Assembly (NCBI GenBank): GCA_015179025.1
Contig: WHUX01000053.1
Location: forward strand, 1 to 64,000
Length of the DNA stretch: 64,000 bases
Direction: 5' to 3'
Origin: Terfezia claveryi
Taxonomy: Eukaryota; Ascomycota; Pezizomycetes; Pezizales; Pezizaceae
Below are positions 54,634-64,000 of the stretch, piece by piece (the stretch's first letter is position 1; each line of letters begins with the position of its first letter). Below the pieces are notes generated by a model, which had not been told where the DNA came from, made no database searches, and was given only the letters and a program-made list of their open reading frames with translations. A program made the translations under genes and the position numbers.

Positions 54634-55530
54634 CCCTAGTTGATAATAATTCAATCGCGTCCTTTTCGAATTTTTGCATGTAGAACTATACTACATACAT
54701 CATAATATTCATTACCCTCAAGACCCAAGACCCAAGACTCGACGTTTCCAAATCTAAAGATGATGCAATAGTGGTAGCATATGCAACGAAGCTATAAAAT
54801 TTCACACAATTTGAGTAAACATCTTTCAATTTCATCTTCATACATTTTTTTTTTTTTTTTTTTTTTTGGAAGTGCAGTAATTCCTAGAATTAAGATATTA
54901 GTCATGTAAAAAAAATATATATATATATATTGAAACCAACCAACCAACATGACTTCCTCAATTAAACCAAAAGTGCGCTATGTTTGCCTATTATTGCTCT
55001 ATATTATAAATTATACGGTGTGGAGGTCATGTTGGTCCAGGCCCAGGCCACGAATCTATAAATAAATAAAATCTATGTAAGCGAAAAGAAACATTAATTC
55101 AAGATGTTACTACATAATATGCAAGGCACGTGATATGTAACCGCCGTAAAAACCGGACAATGAAGGACTCCCTCCTTGGGGAAGACGGCAGTATATTCCA
55201 AATTTCTTTTTTTTGTTTCACAAGTTTGACGAAAAAAAGAATAATCACAAATTGAACCTCTGCTGAGCCCATCCCACCCGACACGGCGCCATTTGCCAAA
55301 CCATACAGTCATGTACCTTGTTCCCATCCATCCCAATCGCAATCTGAACCACCCAGTAGTATATTCATCTAAACAAAAAACTTCTTGTTTCACAGAAAAA
55401 GAACAGGAAGCTGCAGATGTATTATTTCAGCTTGCTTGCTTCTTATGTAATAAAAACGTCAAATCAAATCACAAAAACATCAACACTCCCCAAGCTTCCT
55501 ACCTCATAAACGATTATCGCTAGCCATCGC
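54634..55530. other. AT-rich spacer
   Basis: 900 bp with a long T run (54847-54867), an AT microsatellite (54916-54930) and the 3' region of the mucin-like gene. No gene seen. Confidence 0.5.
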
Positions 55531-57260
55531 CTAATGTGGGCTATGAGCCGTTCCAGGAGGATACCAGGGTGTCGACGGCGGGGAATAAGCTTGATAAGTG
55601 CCTGCTGACGGGGAGTATGCCTGCCCGGTCCCGTGATACCCAGCATCATACGTCTCCTCTGGAAATGGGAAATTCGCAGGATAATTCTGATCATATCCCT
55701 GTTGCGCTGGATACCCCCCCTCCACTCGGTGTGCTTCCCCATGATACCCCTCCGCCGGATTCCACTGTTGCGCAATCTGCGGCCCTGACACACCTGCCCT
55801 CAAGCTCGTCGGCGTACCGGGTTGTGGCACATACTGGTCCCTCCTATATGGCGGGGTCCCAACAACCATCGCATTAGGCGGAGGGCTAGGTGGTGGAATC
55901 CCCTCCCTCAAACTCCTTCCATGTTGAGGCCCACTAGTAAATACCGCGGCGGGAGCCTGTGGGACCATTTGAAGCCTTTCTGGTTCTGGTTGGATTGATA
56001 GAGGCCGACCATTTCCTCCCGACCCCATTGGGGCGGCGACGACAGGAGCGGACATTGGGGCGGATTTAGATTCCTCCTCGGCGCGGGCGAGGGCGTTTTC
56101 CTTACGCTTCTTAACAATAGTGTAGATGATTAGGGCTCCGAATGCGATGGCAACAATAGAGCCAGCCACGGCACCAGAGATAATTTTCGAGGAGGTACTG
56201 AGGTCATTTACGAATTTAGTTGCGCTGGGGGTTGGGGCGGCGGAGGTGGTTGATGGGTTGCCGACGGAAATAGGGGTGGGAGCATCAGAACTCGTAGAAA
56301 CGGTTGTGATTGCCTGAGGTGGAGGAGTAGCGGATGTCTGATCAGCGCTGGAGGCTTGGGTGGTGGATTCTGAGGTTGACATTTCTTGAGTCGATGTTGT
56401 TTCTGGCACGGTGGTAACTGCTTTGGTGACTTTGGAGGATGTAGGCTTTGGTGGGTCGGACGTAGTAGTTGGCGGGTCCGATGTAGTTGATGGCGGGTCC
56501 GATGTAGTCGTTGGGTCTTTCTGTTTTTGCCTCATGCAGACAGCTTGACCTCCGGTCACCTGACATATGGGACTGCCTTTCGGACTATTGGGCAGTTTTA
56601 TGTCAAAGAGGTCCCTTCCCTGGAGTTTTGTGAATACTCACCAGCAGGCAATGTCATCTGGGCATTCGGGATCTGTGGCATCAAGGCAAGTTTTGACCCC
56701 ACTGCACTTCTTTCTAAGATACCAAAGAATAAACAATTAGTCCACGCAAAGACTCCCATCAATGCGAGCAAGCCTCACCCATTAGGACAGCACCCTAAGC
56801 TTATGTTAACCCAGACTGATAATATGTAGAATTTGTCAAAGGCCCAAAACTCACCAGCAGTTGTGCAATAATACCCCTTCGTACAAACAACCCCAGTACA
56901 AGAGTCATCCGTACTAGTACCTGTATTATCGGTTTGTGTTTTACTATCACGCTTCGAAGCCGGCACCCTCCTCTTCAAAGCTTCAAAAGTCCCTGTCCAA
57001 ATTGAGTATGGCACCTCCACCACCACTGGCACCGTCCTTTTTTGAAGAAACCTCGCTCTATGCCTATTTCCATGTCCATGCGACCCGTGTTGGTGATGCC
57101 CACGCAACGAGTTCGGGATACTTATCAAATTTGGCTCCGTAATGACATGATGGTTACTATGTTCGATGAAGCTGGCAGAAGTTGATCTCGATAGAAGAAG
57201 CAGTCCCGTGAGGACTATTGCCTTGAGGCCAGTGGCCGATCCTTTCCGTCGAGATGACAT
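55531..57260 (-). CDS. mucin-like single-pass membrane protein with Cys-rich head
   Basis: Four exons, 57260..56855, 56779..56794 (16 nt), 56701..56642 and 56584..55531, give 511 residues in one frame. A signal peptide (LKAIVLTGLLLLSRSTSA) is followed by a basic region with dibasic LKRR, then a cysteine-rich head made across three splices: DDSCTGVVCTKGYYCTTAG, CCPNGG, VKTCLDATDPECPDDIACC, PKGSPICQVTGGQAVC. Next a Ser/Thr/Pro stalk with four SDPP-x-TT repeats, a transmembrane helix (about 295-318, IISGAVAGSIVAIAFGALIIY), a KKRKEN stop-transfer, and a Pro/Tyr/Gln-rich cytosolic tail. This plan is like fungal wall sensors (Wsc/Mid2 type) and mucin-like receptors; no WSC domain is clear. Role in cell-surface sensing is an inference. 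Confidence 0.75.
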
Positions 57261-57741
57261 GGTGGGTATGTATGTATATCTAGATGTGGGTATCTCGAAA
57301 TGAGGCTTGAAAATAATAAATAACTAACAAAAACAAGGACAATCGATTGTTTTCTGGTACTGAGAGAATGTGAGATTGTTATCCTTGATTAGATGTGGAC
57401 TGGTATGCAGAAATGAGCGGATATCCTAATATGGTTGGGCGAGCGGGATCTAAGGATAAACAAAGAGTAACCGCTGTGGTGGAGAGCTGTAGCTGTATAG
57501 CTTGTGTATATCAAGGGAGTGTAAGGCAACGTTAGCCAACGAACGTTTTTCAACCCAGAAAAAAATGAACTTGTCGATTCTTCTCCAACCGGTCCCGAAT
57601 CTAAATAAAAAGAAGGATTGAAGGGAAAGGGAGAGATAAAATCTTCTAGGCTCCTAGACACCACGCGCCGGGGCCCCCCTGTAGAAATTCCTCGAAAGCA
57701 CCAACCCTACTTCTTGAGTGCAAGAAAGATGCCCTGCTAAG
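57261..57741. other. promoter region of the mucin-like gene
   Basis: 480 bp upstream of the ATG at 57260 on the - strand. No gene seen. Confidence 0.5.
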
Positions 57742-58408
57742 CTACCTAATGAGCTCTTCCTTCAAGGCGAGCTCTAGCATGCGCCTCCTTGTACCAAAAG
57801 CCCGAGGAACCATGGGAGCGACTGACGCGGGGCTGATCACGCATTTACCTTGTGCCTCCATGACCCACAGGCATCCATTGGGCCATTGTTCTATTGACGG
57901 CTGTCTGTGCATAATTGCGCCGATATCCAGCCCCAATCGAGCACGAACGTGCAAAAAAGGGGTACCCAACGCGATTGTCGTGAAGTTTAAAAGTATTGTA
58001 GATTTCCTGGAGCTAAGTAAGCCTTCAGGTACAATGTGCCATCTCGTACAATCAGACAATAGGTACTGTATCTTTCACCTCCATTCCGGCTCTGCAGTGT
58101 TGGGTGTTTGCGAGCCTAAATCTCCTTTTGTCACGGCACGTATCACAGGGCCTACGCTCGGCTGGGGCGGAAAATTCCCGGGGGGGGGGGCACGCAGGGG
58201 GGTGATTGTGAAATCTTTCATCAATGACGCTGAAGTCATTCAATGCACGGAAGATGCCCCAATGCGAGTGGCTAGTGAACGGAAGTGGTACCCACCCCAA
58301 CAGGGCGATGATCATGAAGCTCAAGCAAAGTCGGAAATGAAGTGGTGGCCAAATCCAGAACATTATCTAAGGTATCAAGGATACTACCAGGATACCAGGT
58401 GCCAATAA
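57742..58408. other. ambiguous ORF pair on both strands
   Basis: On the + strand an ATG at 57749 opens 219 codons to 58408. On the - strand two frames, 58363-58052 and 58059-57742, almost abut; the second has LGLDIGAIMHRQPSIEQWPN and MLELALKEELIR, which looks more like folded protein. One of the two strands may hold a real gene of unknown function; I cannot decide. No family recognised. Confidence 0.3.
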
Positions 58409-60246
58409 AGTTCAAGATCACCATATTGCAATATGAACAGGAGAAAAAAATAGAACCAGGCAGCTGGGACCGTATCGATCTTCATCTTCTGTGATGGGAA
58501 GGGATAATCTGGGCTTTATTGGTACAGTAGTACGTACATATACCGGTACCCTTATTTATTTATCGCAATTCCTTCAAATTCCGAACTCATCGCTGCAATT
58601 AACAAATTAACACTCGCATATTTGTAATCCGCTTATTATATGTATTGTACATTACTAGGGACTGTGTCTGGGATCGTGTAGTCTGCGCAACACACAATTC
58701 CGACGGCAACCACATTAGTTCCCTTTCAACCAATCCTCTCCACACGTTTCGAGCCCTAGCCCGAGTGTCCAGCCCCAGCCCTAGTTGCCCCGCCACGTTC
58801 TGTATACATATTTCCCCTCTGTTGGAGTTATGGTTTATTCATATATACATTATATTCGAATTATGTAATAGTTGCCGGCAGGACCATAGTTACGTAGTTG
58901 TATGCAGTTATCGCAACTTTCGGATCTCCCCTAACCCAGCCATCATCTGCTCTCGCGTAACAGAAACTCACCAATGCATCCTAGCCCCGCTCCCCACTGG
59001 CTGGGATTTCAACTAGCTCTTCTACTACTTGAGGATAACTTCAGGGGTTCATGATTTCGGGGCAAGGCAATTGAGGTACCAATAATAATCGCTGTTGAGG
59101 TTCTGACTTTACACTTTGCTCAGCGCGAATTCAAACAAAGAAAGGGTGCCAAGAGGAAAGAAAAAAAACCCTTCACTAGCAACCGCTGAGCAACATGCCT
59201 AGGTAAGACAAATCAAACCCAACGATGTCTCACACAGAAATTTGATTATCAGACATGCACTCGTATCACCGTGAAATGTTGTTGTCCAATCCAGGAGGCA
59301 CAGCCGGTTCTCCTCTTCTGCTTGTGTCACCTTCGCCAAATGTCGTACACAGGTCGCTTGAGCGTGAGGCTATGCTATAGGTATGTACAACTATGACTTG
59401 TCGTTTGCGGTATTACACATGCATGACATGATTCATACCGGAGGCCAAGTTCCTTGTAGTCTGGTTGCGAATTTTGCACGGCAGTACGATGTGGCCTGCC
59501 TTCCCGTTTCATCCAGCGATTCTGATGTGGAGGGTTACCCTCAACTCGCACGGACAGCCACATCAGGGTACGTGGGCATAAAGTTATGACGCTTCTTGCA
59601 CTTTACCACATCAGAAAACAACGCAAACCTAAATCCCGTATCATTTTCGTATCATTAAAATGGCCGCCTGGCCATACACTAGCAAGCTACATACTAAAAA
59701 AAACGTATTGATATACAAACCCAAACAAGAAGAAGCTTCCCAAAGAATCCACCGAGAATACATGCAAGAATAAACACTACGGCATATTAACGCAAGTAGT
59801 CCCGAAATTCCTTCAAAGCCTAAACGATATGTAGTCTGATCATCATGAACAGCGTATATATGTGCCCAACACCTACTAGAGCACAAACATAAACGTAGCA
59901 CAACGTTGAGACCCAGAATATACAAATAAATCAATGCAAACTCACTCGCTAAAAACACTCGATCGAACAACAAATAAAGCAGGGCAAAGGGCAAACACAA
60001 CACCAACAACAAAAAGATGAATTGCGCGACCGAAATCAGTTTAAGAGAAGGGAAAATCTAAAGACAATACTGGAAATAATCAGGAGAGAAACAACATCAG
60101 TTGAAGCCGAGTGATGGGTAATGTTATCGCCGTCCGAATAACCGTATCCTGCCCAAACCCCTAGAATCAGTATCCAAAAAAGCAAGAGTACATAGAAAAA
60201 CACCGAGTAGGTTGCCGCCCTCTCTCCAGGTACACGCTCCCCTTGG
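58409..60246. other. 1.8-kb intergenic
   Basis: GTACATATACCGGTACC words at about 58532-58550 and a GTAGTCTGGTTGCGA word near 59456-59470. A hydrophobic frame on the - strand at 59641-60012 has no start context or family features. It also holds the 3' region of the next gene. Confidence 0.45.
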
Positions 60247-63200
60247 CTATGCTCGAAACAACTTGCTGAAGCTCCTCTTCAAAGAAAACATTCCGAACCT
60301 CTTCCCACTGGTGTTTTGTGCCTTCAGCTTTGCCTCCTTTGCCTCCTTTGCATCCTGGGCCTGCTTTGCCTTCGCTTCCTTTTCTTTCTCCTTTCGTTGC
60401 CGTGCTCTTTCTCTGTCTCTATCCCTATCTCTTTCTCTTTCTCGTGCCTTCTCTCGCCCGTCTCGAGCATATGAGGATCCTCCATCTCGGGCACCTATGT
60501 CAATTGTCACACTCTTCCTGTGTCTAGGTCCTTTACCTGGGGGTGGAGATGTCAAGTCAACTGTTTTTCCGTCAGTCCCATAACCGTAATGGCCATATCC
60601 AGGCGGGTCTGGTTGATGCAGTCCCACAACGCTATTATTCCGAAGGACACTAGCTTGGTACAGTGACAGTTCTGGGCGGGAGCCTTTACTTGGATGAGAC
60701 ACTGATACTGAAGGTAATATTTCATCCTCATTGATGGCTTGAAGTGCAGCGTTTGCGGCAGCTACTTTAGCCTTCCTAGCTTCTTTCCTTAGCCTTTTCG
60801 CCTCAATTTCTTCTGGTGACCGCTTTTTCCGGTGTTGCCTAGCTGCATGGGCAACCTCAGGAGGAACAATGGCTGCTTGAGGAGGCGGGTACGGTTGCGA
60901 AGCTAGTTGGGATCGCTCCGCTCTACGTTTTTGCCGCTCCGCTTTGCTCTCGGAAGTTGTGGCGGATGCTGCAACAAGGTAGGGGACCACGGGAGTAATT
61001 TTGCTGGGTCGATGGCGCGAGCTCTCTGCATGATTTGGCGCAGGAGGGACCACGACTTTATCATCGTAAGACCGCTTGCGCCTAGGCTGTGGAATGCGCG
61101 CAGCTCCTGCTAGTGGAAGAGTTATGTCTTGAGAAGAATATGCTGCGGGTGGGGGTGTAGAGGGTCTCGGTGGGATTTGAGCTGCTGTATACGCAACAGG
61201 TTCACGAGGTGGACGTGATTGATTCCGTACAACATCTCCTGCTGGAAGTTCGGGCAAATTTGGTATCGGTGTGGTAGGTTGGATGGGATACCCCGCTGGA
61301 GAGAGCGGTAGGCGGATTGACTCTGCAGGTTCTGTGCTCCCTTCAGGAACAGGTGATAGGATCCTTCCAGAAAGCTCTAGCTGAATGGAGTGGCGTTTAT
61401 TACCCTCAGATAGTGGGGGACCTGAACTAGCATTGCCAGGATCTGCTTTCAGTGCTTCCGCAAGTTTGCGCGCTCGCCTTGCTGCCTTCCTCTGACTTCT
61501 TTCTTCCACCGATTCTCCATCCCTTTTCCGATCCTTGCTGCGTTTTTTCTCTCTATCCTCATGTCCCGCCGACTTGCTCTTATGATGCTCCTTATGATGC
61601 CCCTTACGATGCTTCTCATGATGCCCCTCACGATGATTGTGTTCTGTGCTCGTCGCCCCTTCAACCCCTTTATTGCCTTCAGTGGTTTGTCGAATGGCTC
61701 TTTCCTGTTCCTTGGCTTTCCGCCTTGCCTCCTTCCTCTTTAGGTGTGCAGCTTGCTCCTCCGGGGTTCGTACTTTAACCGATTTCCTTTTCCCCGGATC
61801 CGCAGCCGTTGCTTCTCTTTTAGTGCGGTGTTTACCATCTGGAGCGCTAGCGTGCCCTTCCGAGTGCTGAGTGTAGTGTCTCCCCTCGTCGGCCGGCTTC
61901 AGTATTCCTGATGAAGGGGCTGCTACTAGTTTTGCAGGTGGCGGAACATTTTCCTTTTCCTTCTGGAGTTTAGGTGGGGGTATTCTTCCTATCTCAGGAA
62001 TCGGGACAGCCCCGGATGGATTCTGCACAATGGGCTCCTTCTGTTTATCTTTGTGTTTATTGTGCCCTTTCTCCTTGTGCACACTGTGGCCCTTTTCCTT
62101 CTTTTTCTCAATATTCTCTTTTCTCTCCTTTCTCTCCTTTCTTTCCCTTTTTCCCCTTTTCTCCTTTTTATCGCCCGCGTCTTTATGTTTGTGGCGATCT
62201 TTAGACCTCGTCTTATCTTTGTCCCTCGTAGAACTGGGAGATATTTCCCGAGGATGATGACTTTGGCGCTCCCTGTCTTTCCCTTTGTCCCTGTGTTTCG
62301 ACTCCCCAGCTGTGATGACGGCTTCGGTCTCTGGGACGATGTTTTGACTCTTGTGTTGTCTCAACCTCGCATCCTCCTCTACACCAAAAACCACCCCACC
62401 TCCAGAGGCGATTGGGGGGGCTGGGGCCGTAGCAGGAACCAATGGACTTATCCGCTTTGAAGGAACATCTTTGCTTTGCGAGGCTAGAGTAACCGGCTGT
62501 TGTAATTGTAGATGCACCGATGACTGATCCAAAACTTCTGTTGCGACAGGAGGGTTCTGCCGTGGATAGTATGGTTCAAGAAAGCTTGGTACGGGTCCTG
62601 GGGATAAATTCATCCTACGATAGTCTATGTCGGACAAGGCTGGGGATTGTGAGGGTGATGGTGGTGCAGGGGCAGATAAGGCATCCTCTTCCTCTCTTTG
62701 CCTGGCTGCTTCCGCTGCGGCTAACGCCATGCACTCTTCCGCAGAGGGCTCACTGAAGCCACCGAGGGGTACGTAGTGATCGTGACTCTCTGCCATGTTA
62801 AACGTTGCACTTGTAGTCCCTATGCGCCCCGACCTAGGTTGCGATGGTGGGACGATAACAGGCGGGGCCGGTACTACCTGATTGGGTTGAAGATGAACTG
62901 CCGATACTGCACCTCCTCCATGAGCTGGGAACCGTTCAGCTTTCCGGTCGAGTACAGGAGCCACAAGTTCGTTTACCGATGGTACCGGCCCTTCAGTACT
63001 AGGACTACCAGTGCCATGAAATATGGGTAATCTCGGAGTCAGCTCTATCGATGCACCATTTGCAGCGGGCTGGGTTCTTGTATTTGCTCTTGCAGTCCTC
63101 TTTCTCTCCCGCTCCTTTTCCCTTTCCCAGTATATCTGATCCTTTGCCCTGCCCTCGGCATCAACATGAACGTGCAAACTCGAGTTTTCATCATCGACAG

Positions 63201-63249
63201 GTTGCGCTTGCGCAGGCCGTAACCATGAGCGGATGATGCCGGCGATCAT
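60247..63249 (-). CDS. 1,000-residue disordered Lys/Arg-rich protein
   Basis: One uninterrupted frame from an ATG at 63249 (MIAGIIRSWLRPAQAQPVDD) to 60247. It is very rich in Lys, Arg, Glu, His and Pro, with long runs such as KEKRGKRERKERKERKENIE and KHRKGHHKEHHKSKS and KRKEARRKAKEQERA, and Pro-rich blocks between them. The C-terminus ends in a short hydrophobic and basic motif, FGMFSLKRSFSKLF. No folded domain is visible. The N-terminal IIRSWLRP and C-terminal FSLKRSFSKLF segments, both amphipathic, could be membrane or protein binding (inference). Length without a stop, in a GC-balanced sequence, makes it a real gene. Family not recognised; similar low-complexity proteins are common in ascomycetes. 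Confidence 0.75.
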   Translation of the reverse strand: MIAGIIRSWLRPAQAQPVDDENSSLHVHVDAEGRAKDQIYWEREKERERKRTARANTRTQPAANGASIELTPRLPIFHGTGSPSTEGPVPSVNELVAPVLDRKAERFPAHGGGAVSAVHLQPNQVVPAPPVIVPPSQPRSGRIGTTSATFNMAESHDHYVPLGGFSEPSAEECMALAAAEAARQREEEDALSAPAPPSPSQSPALSDIDYRRMNLSPGPVPSFLEPYYPRQNPPVATEVLDQSSVHLQLQQPVTLASQSKDVPSKRISPLVPATAPAPPIASGGGVVFGVEEDARLRQHKSQNIVPETEAVITAGESKHRDKGKDRERQSHHPREISPSSTRDKDKTRSKDRHKHKDAGDKKEKRGKRERKERKERKENIEKKKEKGHSVHKEKGHNKHKDKQKEPIVQNPSGAVPIPEIGRIPPPKLQKEKENVPPPAKLVAAPSSGILKPADEGRHYTQHSEGHASAPDGKHRTKREATAADPGKRKSVKVRTPEEQAAHLKRKEARRKAKEQERAIRQTTEGNKGVEGATSTEHNHREGHHEKHRKGHHKEHHKSKSAGHEDREKKRSKDRKRDGESVEERSQRKAARRARKLAEALKADPGNASSGPPLSEGNKRHSIQLELSGRILSPVPEGSTEPAESIRLPLSPAGYPIQPTTPIPNLPELPAGDVVRNQSRPPREPVAYTAAQIPPRPSTPPPAAYSSQDITLPLAGAARIPQPRRKRSYDDKVVVPPAPNHAESSRHRPSKITPVVPYLVAASATTSESKAERQKRRAERSQLASQPYPPPQAAIVPPEVAHAARQHRKKRSPEEIEAKRLRKEARKAKVAAANAALQAINEDEILPSVSVSHPSKGSRPELSLYQASVLRNNSVVGLHQPDPPGYGHYGYGTDGKTVDLTSPPPGKGPRHRKSVTIDIGARDGGSSYARDGREKARERERDRDRDRERARQRKEKEKEAKAKQAQDAKEAKEAKLKAQNTSGKRFGMFSLKRSFSKLFRA

Positions 63250-64000
63250 GGGAGTCGTAGGGCGGTGAGTCGCAGTTGATGAAGGTGATAGTTGATGAGA
63301 GTCCGAGTAACCTAGACTAGTTTTCTAGGTATCCAAACTGCTGGCAGTGCCCCCTCTTCAGGTACACGTGTTGATGGTTCGTCAAGATGCACTTTCCTCG
63401 TTGTTAACGTTGCGAATGTTGCGTCGGTGTCATCTTGGATCTGAAAGGTTGTTGGCGCTTTGGTATTGGTTACCCCACACATCCACCTAGGTCACCCCGT
63501 CCAGGGCCCTCGGAGAAGGTGTCTGCAGTTCCTGCTGCAGGTACCGGAATTTCGATTGTGCTTTCCAGCGCCCCTGCGAAAGACGTTGATTTCGAGAGCT
63601 AGAACTTCAATCGAGGCGTTGGTAAACCTCGAAGTGCGGGGGATGTAAGTGGAGCGAGCTGAAGTTTGGGGGATGTTATCGTGTCGCTGAAAGGGGGGCC
63701 GGGTTGTTTTGCAGCTCAGTGATATCGATCGATCCTAATCCAACCTAGATTGGGGGGGCGCCTGACAATAGCAAGTGGCGGGCAAATGATGGCGACCAGC
63801 CCCCTTCCGGCTGGAGTATTTGGATTCGTACAGGCCACGGCCAAATCCGTGCGATTCCCTGCCTATCAGCTGCCCCTCTCACAAATGAACAATGTGCGTG
63901 TTCCAGCTGCCAAGGCAACGAGAGCGGTATTGGTGGAGAAGGGGATAGCGATGTTTTAATACGGTGGACGTATGAAGTATTTTCTTTGTGGCTTTAATGG
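63250..64000. other. upstream flank, no gene seen
   Basis: 750 bp upstream of the disordered-protein gene. Short frames only. Confidence 0.45.

Noticed and set aside
59641..60012. Very hydrophobic 123-codon frame on the - strand
   Set aside because: No ATG context, no family features; probably AT-rich 3' flank read in a chance frame.

Overview
The window is nuclear DNA of a filamentous ascomycete, Pezizomycotina and perhaps Pezizomycetes. Genes are split by short GT-AG introns (about 48-113 bp) with CTAAC/CTGAT-like branch sites. The genes include fungus-typical families: an RNR inhibitor, a KGG/con-10 protein, a caleosin and a Cup1-type LYR protein. Intergenic DNA is 0.2-3.8 kb, full of poly(A)/poly(T) runs and microsatellites. 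Exon models below were built by hand from frames, splice sites and family conservation.

Positions 1-28,500 are a housekeeping region. In order: an RNR inhibitor (+); a FAF2/Ucp10-like UBX protein (-); an INPP5F/Sac2-like phosphoinositide phosphatase (+); a C2H2 transcription factor (+); a twin-CX9C protein (+); a 2OG-Fe(II) oxygenase (-); LSM5 (+); RIO2 kinase (-) divergent from a LYR/Cup1-like protein (+); 6-phosphogluconolactonase (-); a con-10-like KGG protein (+) facing a caleosin (-); and a Gfo/Idh/MocA oxidoreductase (+) that shares a divergent promoter with the caleosin.

Positions 28,500-46,600 are a repeat-rich accessory block. It holds a decayed putative secreted protein, a lineage-type conserved membrane protein, a 1.1-kb TIR element carrying a CENP-B-type HTH remnant, and a Ty1/copia gag-pol whose only visible lesions are nonsense and missense changes of the C:G to T:A type. 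A young 1,690-bp non-autonomous LTR element with identical 289-bp LTRs sits in its integrase. Beyond these come a C2H2 gene, a head-to-head pair of paralogous unknown genes, a very AT-rich block of about 1.5 kb and a 167-bp MITE-like element with perfect 34-bp inverted repeats.

Positions 46,600-64,000 return to unique genes: an MFS sugar transporter (+), two small or hypothetical genes, a mucin-like single-pass surface protein with a 16-nt microexon (-), an ambiguous ORF pair, and a 1,000-residue disordered Lys/Arg-rich protein (-). No rRNA, convincing tRNA or CRISPR was seen. The items most worth attention are the divergent orphan pair with its relic 11 kb away, the nested retroelements that record a decay-then-insertion history, the TIR elements, the microexon, and two gene models (LSM5, LYR protein) that do not close in frame.
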